From: Phycisphaerae bacterium
Lineage (GTDB): Bacteria > Planctomycetota > Phycisphaerae > UBA1845 > UTPLA1
NCBI GenBank assembly: GCA_035275405.1
Contig: DATEMU010000007.1
Coordinates: 372,001-436,000, forward strand
Length of the DNA stretch: 64,000 bases
Direction: 5' to 3'
The notes below the pieces were generated by a model. The model did not search any database and was not told where the DNA came from. It saw nothing but the letters and a program-made list of their open reading frames with translations. How positions within the stretch are numbered: the stretch's first letter is position 1; each line of letters starts with the position of its first letter. This document shows, in pieces, positions 17,406-25,686 of the stretch. Both the position numbers and the translations under genes were made by a program.

Positions 17406-17813
17406 ATGGCCTATAGCGAAAAAGTTGTGGACCACTACGAGCACCCCCGAAACGTCGGATCGCTCGACAAGAACGACCCCAACGTCGGCACGGGGATCGT
17501 CGGCGCGCCGGAGTGCGGCGACGTGATGAAGCTGCAGATCAAGTGCGACGACAATGGGCGGATCGTCGACGCCAAGTTCAAGACCTTCGGCTGCGGATCG
17601 GCCATCGCCTCCAGTTCCCTCGCGACAGAGTGGATGAAGGGCAAGATGGTGGACGAGGCGCTCCAGATCAAGAACACGGAGATCGTGAAGGAGCTGTCGC
17701 TGCCGCCGGTGAAGATCCACTGCAGCGTGCTGGCCGAAGACGCCATCCGCGCGGCGATCAACGACTACAAGAAGAAGCAGGCCGAGGTGCCGGCCGAGGC
17801 GGTCGCGGGCTGA
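17406..17813 (+). CDS. iscU: Fe-S cluster scaffold IscU
   Basis: A 135-residue scaffold on which the [2Fe-2S] cluster is built. All ligands are present at standard positions: C37, D39 (ECGDV), C63 (FGCGSAIASSS), H105 and C106 (KIHCSVL). The LPPVK motif recognised by the HscA chaperone is at residues 99-103. The alanine- and valine-rich tail is slightly longer than in E. coli. GAGGCAGGAG lies a few bases before the ATG. Confidence 0.96.
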   Translation: MAYSEKVVDHYEHPRNVGSLDKNDPNVGTGIVGAPECGDVMKLQIKCDDNGRIVDAKFKTFGCGSAIASSSLATEWMKGKMVDEALQIKNTEIVKELSLPPVKIHCSVLAEDAIRAAINDYKKKQAEVPAEAVAG

Positions 17814-17878
17814 TCCAGCCGGTCGCGATAGCCGAATATTAGGATTAAGCGGATTCGCTGATAAGGAGTTGTCAAAGC

Positions 17879-18211
17879 ATGGCAGTTGAACTGACAGAAC
17901 GGGCGGCGAGCGAAGTCAAGACGATCATCGACCAGCAGAAGCTGGACAAGGATAAGACCTTCCTGCGCGTCGGCGTGAAGGGCGGCGGGTGCAGCGGCTT
18001 TTCGTACACCCTCGATCTGACCGAACATCGCAGCGAGAGCGACGAAGAGTTCGATGTCCACGGCGTCAAGGTGATCTGCGACCCCAAGAGCCACATCTAC
18101 CTCGCCGGCGTGTCGGTGGATTTCAAGGACGAGGTGATGGGCCGCGGGTTCGTCTTTAACAATCCCAACGCCACGCACACCTGCGGATGCGGCAGCAGCT
18201 TCAGCGCCTAA
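17879..18211 (+). CDS. iscA: A-type Fe-S carrier IscA
   Basis: A 110-residue A-type carrier/iron-binding protein that passes clusters to target enzymes. The three conserved cysteines are C38 (GGGCSGFSYTL) and C102 and C104 (THTCGCGSSF). AAGGAG lies about 10 bases before the ATG. Its place between iscU and hscB matches the usual isc gene order, which favours IscA over the paralogues ErpA or SufA. Confidence 0.93.
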   Translation: MAVELTERAASEVKTIIDQQKLDKDKTFLRVGVKGGGCSGFSYTLDLTEHRSESDEEFDVHGVKVICDPKSHIYLAGVSVDFKDEVMGRGFVFNNPNATHTCGCGSSFSA

Positions 18212-18254
18212 GGCCGAAGCCGGCGGCCGTGCCGCTCGTCTGGGGGACCACGCT

Positions 18255-18896
18255 ATGACCCGGATGGAAACGGTCGCAGTTCCCACGAAATGCAACACGT
18301 GCGAGGCCCTCGCGCAGACGCCTCTGGTCTGCCAGGACTGCCATCAGCTCCTGGCCCACGTTCAGGGGGCGGACTACTTCGAGCTGTTTGGCCTCCCGCG
18401 GGGGTATGACATCGACGCGCGCGACCTCGGCAGCAGGTATCTCTCGATCAGCCGCAATATCCACCCCGACAAGTTCGCGATAGGCGATCCCTCCATGCAG
18501 GCCTTCGCGCTTCGGGCGTCGGCCGCCGTGAACCGGGCGTACGAAGTACTCGGCGACCCGCGGCATCGCGCGGAGTACCTTCTGGAAACGGCCGGTGGCC
18601 AGTCGGCGGCCCAGGACAAGCGAGTGCCCACGGATTTTCTCAGCCGTGTCATGCTGCTGCGTGAGGAGATCGAGGACGCCAAAGCGGGTGGCGATACCGC
18701 GACACTGGACACGCTGCAGGGGCAGGTGTCGCGCGAGCGCGGTGAGACGGAAGCGCGGATCGCCAAATTGTGTGCCGCGCTACCGGGCGGGTCGCCGGAC
18801 ACGCGCGACGAGCTCCGGCAACAACTGAACGCCCTGAAGTACCTGGATAATTTGCTGATGCAGTTCGCGCCAACGCCGGCGGGTGAGACAAGATGA
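18255..18896 (+). CDS. hscB: J-domain co-chaperone HscB with zinc-binding N-terminus
   Basis: A 213-residue co-chaperone that brings IscU to HscA and stimulates its ATPase. The J-domain carries the HPD motif at H70-P71-D72 (NIHPDKF), and the C-terminal helical bundle (about residues 115-205) is the IscU-binding part. Unlike E. coli HscB it has an N-terminal CNTC...CQDC pair (C13, C16, C26, C29), the zinc-finger arrangement known from eukaryotic HSC20 proteins. The stop overlaps the hscA start by 4 bases (ATGA). Confidence 0.93.
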   Translation: MTRMETVAVPTKCNTCEALAQTPLVCQDCHQLLAHVQGADYFELFGLPRGYDIDARDLGSRYLSISRNIHPDKFAIGDPSMQAFALRASAAVNRAYEVLGDPRHRAEYLLETAGGQSAAQDKRVPTDFLSRVMLLREEIEDAKAGGDTATLDTLQGQVSRERGETEARIAKLCAALPGGSPDTRDELRQQLNALKYLDNLLMQFAPTPAGETR

Positions 18897-20803
18897 AGAC
18901 GGGCGACGTCATTCTGGGCATCGATCTGGGCACGACCTTCAGCCTCGTGGCCTACGCCGACGAGCGCGGTCCGCAGATCATCCGCGACGAGCGCGGCGAA
19001 GGTCGCCTGCCGTCCGTGCTCTCCTTCACGCGGGATGGGAAGGTCACGATCGGCTGGGACGCGCGGCGGCACGCCGTTGAGAACCCCACGTCGACGGTGT
19101 ATTCGATCAAGCGGCTCATGGGCCTGGGCATCGACGACCTGCAGACGGAGTTGCCGCACCTCTCCTACCACGTCGTGCAGGGACAGCGCGACGTCGTGAA
19201 AGTCGAAGTCAACGGCGAACTCCTCACGCCGCAGGAAATCTCCGCGCTAATCCTCCGCGAACTGGCCGACCGCGCCGCAAAACACTTTGGGCGGCGGATC
19301 ACCAAGGCCGTCATCACGGTCCCGGCCTACTTCGACGACGCGCAGCGCCAGGCGACCCGCGACGCCGGGCGAATCGCCGGTCTGGAAGTCGTGCGGATCA
19401 TCAACGAACCGACCGCAGCGGCCCTGGCGTACGGCATCGGCTTGCGGTCGCCGAGCGTGACGACGCCCGCGAGTTCGCTCCCGATCGGGGACAAGACCAA
19501 ATGCACGGGCGGTCCGGCGGCCGATTCGGCGCCTGCGGGCGGAACGTCGACGATCGCGGTCTATGACCTGGGCGGCGGGACGTTTGACGTCAGCATCCTG
19601 CGTCTGTCCGGCGACGTCTTCGAGGTCATTTCAACGCACGGCGATACGCACCTGGGCGGCGACGACTTCGATCGGACGATCATCCAACTCGTGCAGCGTG
19701 AAGTGGCCGACCAATTCGGGCTGAACATTGATTCGCCCGCGACGCGGCAGGCCCTGCGGCTCTTCGCCGAAGACGTCAAGATTCGATTGAGCGATCAACC
19801 GTCGGCCGAATTGGAACTGGACCTCGGCTCCGGGCGGACCTATCGCCGATCTATCAGTCGCGAGGAGTTCGAAAGAACGATCGCGCCGCTCGTGGAGCGG
19901 ACGCTGGCGGCCTGCCGACAGGCGCTCACCGATGCGAAATTGCAGCCCGGCCAGATCGACCAGATCGTCCTCGTCGGCGGATCGAGCCGTATCCCGTTTG
20001 TACGCAGCAAAGTCGAGGAGCTGTTTGGGCGTAAGCCGTATACAGCTCTCAACCCCGATGAAGTCGTCGCGCTGGGCGCGGCGGTGCAGGGACAGGTTCT
20101 CAGTGGCCGCCGCGACGACGCCCTCCTGCTCGACGTGACGCCGCTGTCGCTCGGCATCGAGACCATGGGCGGCGCCATGGGCAAGCTCATCATGCGCAAT
20201 ACGCGCATCCCCTGCCAGGCGACGGAGCGGTTCACGACCTTCATCGACGGTCAGTCGAACGTCAAGATCAACGTCCTGCAGGGCGAGCGCGAACTTGCCG
20301 CCGACTGCCGCAGCCTCGCGACCTTCGACCTCCGCGGCATCCCGCCGATGCCCGCGGGCATTCCGAAGATCGACGTGCAGTTCCTCATCGACGCCAACGG
20401 CATCCTGATCGTCAGCGCCCGCGAAGAGCGGAGCGGCACCGAGGCCGCCATCCAGGTCATCCCGACGCACGGCCTGACCAGCGACGAAGTGCGGCGGATC
20501 GAACAGGACTCCATCCGCTTCGCCCGGCAGGACATGGCGGCGCACCGCCTGATCGATCTCCGCAACCAGGTCGAGTTCGACACGCACAAGACGGAGCAGA
20601 CCCTGGCGCGGTTCGGCGACCGACTGCCGCCGGAAGAGCGAATCGCCCTGGAAGAATCGATCCGCGTCCTGCGCGACCTGGCGGTGAAGACGGACGACGC
20701 GGAAAAGCTACACCGGGCATTGGATGAATTCGGAAAGATGACGCTCCCGCTGGCCAATCTGGCGATTACCCAGTCGCTTCGCGAGCCGGTCGGGACGAAG
20801 TAA
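18893..20803 (+). CDS. hscA: Fe-S-dedicated Hsp70 chaperone HscA
   Basis: A 636-residue Hsp70 that drives cluster release from IscU. The nucleotide-binding domain carries GIDLGTTFSLVA at the N-terminus, NEPTAAALAYG and YDLGGGTFDVSIL, and the substrate-binding domain starts after DVTPLSLGIETMGG. An insert of about 37 residues after AYGIGLRSP (through IGDKTKC and APAGGTSTI) sits just before the phosphate-2 loop and is longer than the corresponding linker in E. coli HscA/DnaK. The C-terminal lid is short, as expected for HscA. It is coupled to hscB and followed by fdx after 22 bases. Confidence 0.94.
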   Translation: MKTGDVILGIDLGTTFSLVAYADERGPQIIRDERGEGRLPSVLSFTRDGKVTIGWDARRHAVENPTSTVYSIKRLMGLGIDDLQTELPHLSYHVVQGQRDVVKVEVNGELLTPQEISALILRELADRAAKHFGRRITKAVITVPAYFDDAQRQATRDAGRIAGLEVVRIINEPTAAALAYGIGLRSPSVTTPASSLPIGDKTKCTGGPAADSAPAGGTSTIAVYDLGGGTFDVSILRLSGDVFEVISTHGDTHLGGDDFDRTIIQLVQREVADQFGLNIDSPATRQALRLFAEDVKIRLSDQPSAELELDLGSGRTYRRSISREEFERTIAPLVERTLAACRQALTDAKLQPGQIDQIVLVGGSSRIPFVRSKVEELFGRKPYTALNPDEVVALGAAVQGQVLSGRRDDALLLDVTPLSLGIETMGGAMGKLIMRNTRIPCQATERFTTFIDGQSNVKINVLQGERELAADCRSLATFDLRGIPPMPAGIPKIDVQFLIDANGILIVSAREERSGTEAAIQVIPTHGLTSDEVRRIEQDSIRFARQDMAAHRLIDLRNQVEFDTHKTEQTLARFGDRLPPEERIALEESIRVLRDLAVKTDDAEKLHRALDEFGKMTLPLANLAITQSLREPVGTK

Positions 20804-20825
20804 AATAACGAAAGAGGATGACATC

Positions 20826-21269
20826 ATGGGCGGTCAAAACCCCTATATCAAAGACACCGATCACCGCGTGGAACAGAAATACACGCTCACGGTCATCGAC
20901 GAAAAGGGCACGGAGCACGTGTTGGAGATCGACCCGGCGAAGATCCCCTATGAGGATCACGGCCTGCCCGGCTCGATCCTGGACATCTGCATGGGCCATC
21001 ACATTGAACTGGATCACGCCTGCGGCGGCGTCTGCGCGTGCAGCACGTGCCACGTGCACGTCCTCGAAGGCCTGGACTCGTGCAGCGAGGCGACCGAGGA
21101 GGAGGAGGACGAGTTGGAGGAGGCCTACGACCTCAAGGCCAACAGCCGCCTGGGCTGCCAGTGCGTCCCGAGCGGCAAGAAGTCGGTAAAGATCCGCATC
21201 CCCAACTGGAACCGCAACCTCGCCCGCGAACCGCACGGTGCGGAAGGAATGACGACGAAAGAAAAATGA
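20826..21269 (+). CDS. fdx: ISC-type [2Fe-2S] ferredoxin
   Basis: A 147-residue adrenodoxin-type ferredoxin that supplies electrons for cluster assembly. Cluster ligands are C66, C72, C75 and C111 in the spacing C-x5-C-x2-C-x35-C (ACGGVCACSTC and LGCQC), the same spacing as E. coli Fdx. Extra cysteines C70 and C113 lie nearby. Both termini are longer than in E. coli Fdx. The stop codon coincides with the start of a GAATRGC repeat. Confidence 0.92.
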   Translation: MGGQNPYIKDTDHRVEQKYTLTVIDEKGTEHVLEIDPAKIPYEDHGLPGSILDICMGHHIELDHACGGVCACSTCHVHVLEGLDSCSEATEEEEDELEEAYDLKANSRLGCQCVPSGKKSVKIRIPNWNRNLAREPHGAEGMTTKEK

Positions 21270-21362
21270 CGAATGGCGAATGGCGAATAGCGAATAGCGA
21301 AACACAAAGGCGGCGATCCCGCTTCTCTTCTTTCGCTATTCGCTATTAGTAATTTGCTATTC
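21267..21362. repeat. GAATRGC repeat with inverted copy between fdx and iscX
   Basis: Four CGAATRG units (21270-21300) begin at the fdx stop codon. About 30 bases later an inverted copy reads TTTCGCTATTCGCTATTAG and ends in TTGCTATTCGTC (21331-21362). The two arms can pair into a long hairpin in the mRNA between fdx and iscX. The same repeat unit sits at the stop codon of the aminotransferase at 1814. Confidence 0.7.
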
Positions 21363-21382
21363 GTCCCGTAAGGGACGCACCC

Positions 21383-21598
21383 ATGCCCAAGAAACTCACC
21401 TGGCTCGACTCTGAAGACATCGGCATCCTCCTGCACGAGCAGAGGCCGGAGACCGACCCGCTGACGGTACGGTTCACCGACCTGCACGATTGGGTCATCG
21501 CTCTGGACGAATTCGGCGACGACCCCAAGGCGTCAAACGAGGCCAAGCTCGAAGCGATCCAAATGGCGTGGCTGGAAGAATTTCAGTCTGCGGACTAA
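21383..21598 (+). CDS. iscX: IscX
   Basis: A 71-residue acidic protein of the IscX/YfhJ family, an iron-binding regulator of the IscS-IscU complex. Typical features are LTWLDSEDIGILL at the start, DPLTVRFTDLHDWVIALDEF in the middle and the EAIQMAWLEEF ending. It closes the isc operon as in E. coli, although a repeat-derived hairpin separates it from fdx and may lower its expression. A hairpin terminator follows at 21607. Confidence 0.93.
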   Translation: MPKKLTWLDSEDIGILLHEQRPETDPLTVRFTDLHDWVIALDEFGDDPKASNEAKLEAIQMAWLEEFQSAD

Positions 21599-21606
21599 TC
21601 GTGTGG

Positions 21607-21625
21607 CACCGGCTAATAGCCGGTG
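21607..21625. terminator. Hairpin terminator between iscX and the SDR gene
   Basis: CACCGGCT (21607-21614) pairs perfectly with AGCCGGTG (21618-21625) around an AAT loop. It lies 9 bases after the iscX stop and between convergent genes. The downstream T-tract is weak, so it may act bidirectionally. Confidence 0.65.
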
Positions 21626-21643
21626 TGATTCTTGATTCAGCCC

Positions 21644-22333
21644 TTAGCTCGCGGCGCTGGCGAAATCCGCCGCCCGAATCCGCTCGCCGTTCTTTGCCGC
21701 CGACTCATCGCTGGCCAACCACAAGAACGCCTGGAGCCACTCGCTTTCGTCGCTCCGACCGGTCCCGGCGGGCGCGGCAACTTCCACGGAATTGACCCGG
21801 ACGCCCGACCCCTTCAACTCCGTGGCCAAGAGCCGCGTCAGCCCCTCGATGCTGTGCGTGGAAACCAGATACGCCCCCCACTCCGGCCGCGCCGACGTCG
21901 TCAGGCTGCTGGTCACATTGATGATCGAGCCGCACCCCTGCCGCGTCATCCACGGCAGGACCTCGCGGCAGAGCAGGTATGTACCCGTCAGGTTCGTCGC
22001 GATGACGTTGCGCCAGGGGTCGATCGGATAATCCACGACCGGCGTCTTGGGCCCGGTGATCGCCGCGGCGTTGATGAGTACGTCAATCCGGCCAAACCGC
22101 CGGATAACACGATGGACCGTGCGGACCACGTCGCCCTCATCGCGCACATCGCAGGGCACGATGAAGAGCCGCTCTTCCTCGGCCGCCAGACTCTGGCGCA
22201 GCGGCGTCAACTCGGACACGCGCCGGACCCCGATGGCCAGCGAAGCCCCCTGGTTAAGAAAAAGCCCCACGAGCTGGCGGCCCATGGCCGTCGTGGCCCC
22301 GGTGATCAGAACGACCTTACCGTGAACCGACAC
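21644..22333 (-). CDS. Short-chain dehydrogenase-like protein lacking the catalytic lysine
   Basis: A 229-residue Rossmann-fold protein of the SDR superfamily. The nucleotide-binding motif TGATTAMG (residues 11-18) and the NAAA motif (INAAA near 88-91) are present, as are the catalytic-type serine (TSS at 141-143) and Y155. The YxxxK motif reads YLVST, so the lysine is T159. Most SDRs need that lysine, so the protein may be inactive as an oxidoreductase or may have a binding or regulatory role. It is convergent with the isc operon. Confidence 0.8.
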   Translation of the reverse strand: MSVHGKVVLITGATTAMGRQLVGLFLNQGASLAIGVRRVSELTPLRQSLAAEEERLFIVPCDVRDEGDVVRTVHRVIRRFGRIDVLINAAAITGPKTPVVDYPIDPWRNVIATNLTGTYLLCREVLPWMTRQGCGSIINVTSSLTTSARPEWGAYLVSTHSIEGLTRLLATELKGSGVRVNSVEVAAPAGTGRSDESEWLQAFLWLASDESAAKNGERIRAADFASAAS

Positions 22334-22505
22334 ACGCCCACCTCCCTCACGACGAGAATAGGCGAGGAATTCCCGACGCCTACCATCTTACCGGCTTGGT
22401 CAGGCAATTCCAAGCGCAAATGCACCCGGTTTGAGGGGTTATATGGCGCGGGTTATACTCGCCTTTTGTAGATCAGCCGCTCCTGGCTGCTTCGAGGACC
22501 GACCA

Positions 22506-23069
22506 ATGCCGCACGTATCAGTACTGGAATCGTCACTGGCGGCCCTGGTCGTCGTGGACGTGCAGGAGCGGATGCTCGGGGCGGTCACCACTACCCGCAC
22601 CGACGAACTCGTCGGGGGGATCGTCAAGCTGATCAGCGCGGCCAAGATGCTGGATATTCCCATTCTTTATACCGAGCAGAATCCGGCCGGGCTGGGCCGC
22701 ACCGACCATGAGTTGAAGGATGTTCTGTCTGGCGCGCAGGGCCCCCTGGTCAAGTCGACCTGCAGCGCCTGGCGCGACGAGAATTTCCGGGAGGCCCTGC
22801 AACAGACCCGCCGCGAGCACGTCATCCTCGCCGGTTTGGAGGCCCACGTCTGCATCCAGCAGACGGCCCTCGACCTGCTGCGCGTCGATTACACGCCGTT
22901 CGTCGCTGTCGACGCTGTCGGCTCGCGGCGGACGCACGACATGCGCACCTCGCTCGCGCGGATGCGCCAGGCAGGCGTCACGATCTCCACGGTCGAGGCG
23001 CTGATCTTCGAAATGGTCGAGCGCTGCGATCACCCGCGCTTCAAAGACATCCTCAGGCTTGTCAAGTAA
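22506..23069 (+). CDS. Isochorismatase-like cysteine hydrolase (YcaC type)
   Basis: A 187-residue hydrolase of the isochorismatase-like superfamily. The catalytic triad is visible as D18 (VVVDVQERM), K83 (PLVKSTCSA) and C116 (LEAHVCIQQT), which fits the stand-alone YcaC/nicotinamidase-like type rather than true isochorismatases. The substrate is unknown. I chose the ATG at 22506 because the earlier ATG at 22431 adds a non-family leader. The next gene begins inside its stop codon (TAATG), so the two are translationally coupled. Confidence 0.88.
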   Translation: MPHVSVLESSLAALVVVDVQERMLGAVTTTRTDELVGGIVKLISAAKMLDIPILYTEQNPAGLGRTDHELKDVLSGAQGPLVKSTCSAWRDENFREALQQTRREHVILAGLEAHVCIQQTALDLLRVDYTPFVAVDAVGSRRTHDMRTSLARMRQAGVTISTVEALIFEMVERCDHPRFKDILRLVK

Positions 23070-23341
23070 TGCCGAAAGGCGACGATTCGTGGGACGACGC
23101 GGGGAGCGACCCCGACGCGCCGTTGTCTTCGGATCTTGACAACGATGACGACGATGTAGACGACGCGTTGCCGGAAATGGCCTGCCCCGAGTGCGGCGCC
23201 CGCGTGACCGAAGATACGCAGAAGTGCCCGCGCTGCGGCAACTGGATCACGCCGACCGCTCCCGGCGGCGGCTGGAAAAAATGGTGGCTCGCCGTCGCGG
23301 TCATGCTCATGCTGCTGGCGATGCTGCGATTTATCTTTTGA
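23069..23341 (+). CDS. Zinc-ribbon single-pass membrane protein
   Basis: A 90-residue protein with an acidic N-terminus (many D), a zinc ribbon CPECG...CPRCG (residues 39-57) and one C-terminal transmembrane helix (LAVAVMLMLLAMLRFIF). It is translationally coupled to the hydrolase gene. The last 80 bases of the gene are repeated at 23905, 641 bases downstream. Function is unknown; such ribbon-TM proteins are frequent in planctomycetes. Confidence 0.8.
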   Translation: MPKGDDSWDDAGSDPDAPLSSDLDNDDDDVDDALPEMACPECGARVTEDTQKCPRCGNWITPTAPGGGWKKWWLAVAVMLMLLAMLRFIF

Positions 23342-23343
23342 AC
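23264..23343 (+). repeat. 80-bp direct repeat, copy 1
   Basis: This copy covers the tail of the zinc-ribbon gene, encoding GGGWKKWWLAVAVMLMLLAML. Copy 2 at 23905-23984 differs at only a few bases. Confidence 0.85.
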
Positions 23344-23373
23344 TATGAAGAATCCGCCAATCCGGTAGGTTAC

Positions 23374-23787
23374 GTGAGCAAACTGAAATCAACAAGCGTG
23401 ACCAAGCGCACGGCGTCGTTCTTTGCGCCTCTTTGGGGTATTGATGATCCGGAAATCGAACGCGCGATTAGGCGGGAGGCCCTTCGGCGATACAGTGGCC
23501 TGGGCCATGCTTTGTTGCTCATGTTGGGCGGCGGTGTTTTCGGTGTCGTTTTCCACTTCGCATTACTTCGTCGTTGGGGCCCAAACGGTATCTGGATTTC
23601 CGGGTTATTTGCATTTCCCGTCTGGGATTGGCTACTTAACAAGTGGATGCTCTTTCGAGCACGGAAGCTCCTTCCCAGCATCCTCCAATCAATGGGCCGT
23701 TGCTCTACCTGTGGGTATATGCTCGAACGCAAGCCGAATTCTGTTTGCCCTGAATGCGGTTCGGCGAATTCGCTGCCTCAAGCATGA
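23374..23787 (+). CDS. Membrane protein with C-terminal zinc ribbon
   Basis: A 137-residue product from a GTG at 23374, with two hydrophobic segments (about residues 40-60, LLLMLGGGVFGVVFHFALL, and WISGLFAFPVWDWLL) and a C-terminal ribbon CSTCGYMLERKPNSVCPECG. Its AT content is higher than that of its neighbours. It sits exactly between the two copies of the 80-bp repeat, so it appears to have entered with the duplication. The start is uncertain, since no good ribosome binding site is seen. Function is unknown. Confidence 0.65.
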   Translation: MSKLKSTSVTKRTASFFAPLWGIDDPEIERAIRREALRRYSGLGHALLLMLGGGVFGVVFHFALLRRWGPNGIWISGLFAFPVWDWLLNKWMLFRARKLLPSILQSMGRCSTCGYMLERKPNSVCPECGSANSLPQA

Positions 23788-23904
23788 AACTTGTATGTCA
23801 GCTCGAGTCTTCGAGACCCGCCGCTCCAAGTGCTGGGCCGGAAATCCGTTCTACCCATTCGCAGCGAGGGAGGGCGCGTCTGCCGGCGCGCCGTCTTAGC
23901 AGCG

Positions 23905-23984
23905 GGCGGCGGCTGGAAAAAATGGTGGCTCGCCGTCGCGGTCATGCTCCTGCTGCTGGCGATGCTGCGATTCGTGTCTTGAAC
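23905..23984 (+). repeat. 80-bp direct repeat, copy 2
   Basis: This second copy of 23264-23343 again encodes a GGGWKKWWLAVAVMLLLLAML tail and TGA. It has no zinc-ribbon part and no credible start, so it is a 3'-end remnant rather than a gene. Confidence 0.85.
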
Positions 23985-24223
23985 GGTGGTTCAGATGGGT
24001 GCGCCAGAAAACGGCCGCTCCGTTTTCGCGAGTCCCGCTGCAAATGCCGGCCTCGGATTCTCGGTAACCCGATCAAACCTGCCCGCTACGCCTCGGATCG
24101 GCTTCAAGCTGGTCCTGCTATTGCCTTGACGATTTCAACACCCCGCAGGATAATCAAGTAGTGGCCATGTAGGCTCCGCGTCCGCGCGGGCGTAAGCCTC
24201 GATAATTAAAGCCACAACGCTAC

Positions 24224-24295
<72 letters not shown>

Positions 24296-24303
24296 TTGAG
24301 ATA

Positions 24304-24370
24304 TAATTCAGTGGCTGATCGCAAGTTAGCGAGCCTTTCCGCGTCGGAAAGTGCAGCCCGAAGGTTCGAG
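24304..24370 (+). other. tRNA-like remnant next to the integrase
   Basis: TAATTCAGTGG (24304-24314) is identical to the D-arm region of tRNA-Gly at 24231-24241, and GGTTCGAG (24363-24370) resembles its T-arm. Between them lies a perfect hairpin CTTTCCG-CGT-CGGAAAG (24335-24351). There is no matching acceptor stem, so it is not a functional tRNA. A degenerate tRNA copy made by element integration is the simplest reading. Confidence 0.45.
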
Positions 24371-24372
24371 CG

Positions 24373-24394
24373 CAAAACGGTACATACCGTTTTG
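24373..24394. promoter_or_regulatory. Perfect 10-bp dyad upstream of the integrase
   Basis: CAAAACGGTA and TACCGTTTTG form perfect arms around a 2-base centre. It lies 24 bases before the integrase ATG. It could be an operator, an integrase/excisionase arm site, or a hairpin in the leader. Confidence 0.55.
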
Positions 24395-24417
24395 GCTCCG
24401 CCAGAAGGAGCTGCACG

Positions 24418-25590
24418 ATGCCGAAACTCACCAAGAAACTGCCGTCGTATCGTCTTCACAAAGTGTCCGGCCATGCCGTCGTCACGCTCGCCGGAAAGGA
24501 CCATTATCTCGGCACACACGGCTCGCCCGAGAGCATCGACGCCTACAAGCGTTTGATTTCCGAATGGAGCGCCGCCGGTCCGGCGGCGACCGCAGCGACT
24601 GTCGCCGCGACGAAAGCCGGCGCCGATTTCCGAATCTGCGAACTGCTGGCCGCGTACTATGAGCACGCCGACCGCTACTACGTCAAGGACGGCGAGCCAA
24701 CCGGCGAGGCCAAGAACATCAAGGACGCGACGCGCCTTCTGCAGGCGTTCTACGGCATGACGCCCGTCGTCGAGTTCGGCCCGATGGCGCTCAAGGCCGT
24801 GCGGCAGAAGTTCATCGAGGCCAAGCTCTCGCGGCGCGTCATCAACTACCGCGTCAACCGCATCCGCCGCGTGTTCAAATGGGGCGTCGAGAATCAGCTT
24901 GTCGCTCCCGGCGTGCTTCATGCCCTCCAGGCCGTCGCGGCGCTTCGCGCCGGCCGCACCGAGGCCCGCGAGCCCGGGCCGGTCCGTCCCGTCTCTGAGG
25001 AGAGCGTGAGTGCGATCCTGCCGTTCGTGACGCCGCAAGTGCGAGCGATGATCGAGCTTCAGCAGTTGACCGGCATGCGACCCAACGAAGTGACGGCCAT
25101 GCGGCCGGTGGACATCGACCGTAGCCAAGCGACATGGATCTATCGGCCGGCCCGCCACAAGACCGAACATCACGGCATCGAGCGGTTGATTTATCTCGGC
25201 CCCAGGGCACAGGCGATCATCACGCCCTATCTGCTGCGGCCGGCCGATTCGTACCTATTCAGCCCGAAGGACGCCGTGAAGCAGTCCCGCGACCGATTGC
25301 GTAGGGGCAACAACCCGCCGAAAAAGCGCCGGCTGTCGCCGAAACGCATTCCCGGCAACCGCTACACGCGGCGGAGCTACTACAGCGCCATCAAGCGTGG
25401 CTGCGAGAAGGCCGGCATCGAGGTGTGGGGACCCAACCGTCTGCGGCATTCCGCAGCGACGTACCTGCGGAAGCGCTTCGGCATCGAAGCGGCCCGCGTC
25501 GTGCTGGGGCATCGCTCAAGCGCCGTTACCGAGGTGTACGCGGAACTGGACCGCACGAAGGCCGCTGACATCATGGCGGAGGTCGGGTAG
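24418..25590 (+). CDS. Tyrosine recombinase (tRNA-associated integrase)
   Basis: A 390-residue site-specific recombinase. The N-terminal part (to about residue 180) contains the arm- and core-binding regions, and the catalytic domain follows. Active-site residues are R221 (TGMRPNE), K248, R343 in RLRHSAAT, H365 (GHRSS) and the nucleophile Y374 (TEVYAELD). The first histidine of the HxxR box is replaced by N340, a substitution tolerated in some phage-type integrases. AGAAGGAG precedes the ATG. Its position right after tRNA-Gly marks it as the integrase of the mobile region to its right. Confidence 0.92.
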   Translation: MPKLTKKLPSYRLHKVSGHAVVTLAGKDHYLGTHGSPESIDAYKRLISEWSAAGPAATAATVAATKAGADFRICELLAAYYEHADRYYVKDGEPTGEAKNIKDATRLLQAFYGMTPVVEFGPMALKAVRQKFIEAKLSRRVINYRVNRIRRVFKWGVENQLVAPGVLHALQAVAALRAGRTEAREPGPVRPVSEESVSAILPFVTPQVRAMIELQQLTGMRPNEVTAMRPVDIDRSQATWIYRPARHKTEHHGIERLIYLGPRAQAIITPYLLRPADSYLFSPKDAVKQSRDRLRRGNNPPKKRRLSPKRIPGNRYTRRSYYSAIKRGCEKAGIEVWGPNRLRHSAATYLRKRFGIEAARVVLGHRSSAVTEVYAELDRTKAADIMAEVG

Positions 25591-25625
25591 GCTGACCAGC
25601 ACGATACCGGCAGGCAACTGCCGAG

Positions 25626-25662
25626 CAGGCTCCGGCTGTCCCATGCGGGCAGCCGGAGCCTG
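25626..25662 (+). terminator. Strong hairpin after the integrase gene
   Basis: CAGGCTCCGGCTG (25626-25638) pairs perfectly over 13 bases with CAGCCGGAGCCTG (25650-25662). There is no T-run, but it lies between convergent genes and probably ends both transcripts. Confidence 0.65.
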
Positions 25663-25686
25663 AATCGTTTATCTAAAGGCGCCGCC

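Noticed and set aside
24304-24370. Second functional tRNA after tRNA-Gly
   Set aside because: D-arm and T-arm resemblance is present, but there is no 7-bp acceptor stem and the middle part does not fit an anticodon arm.
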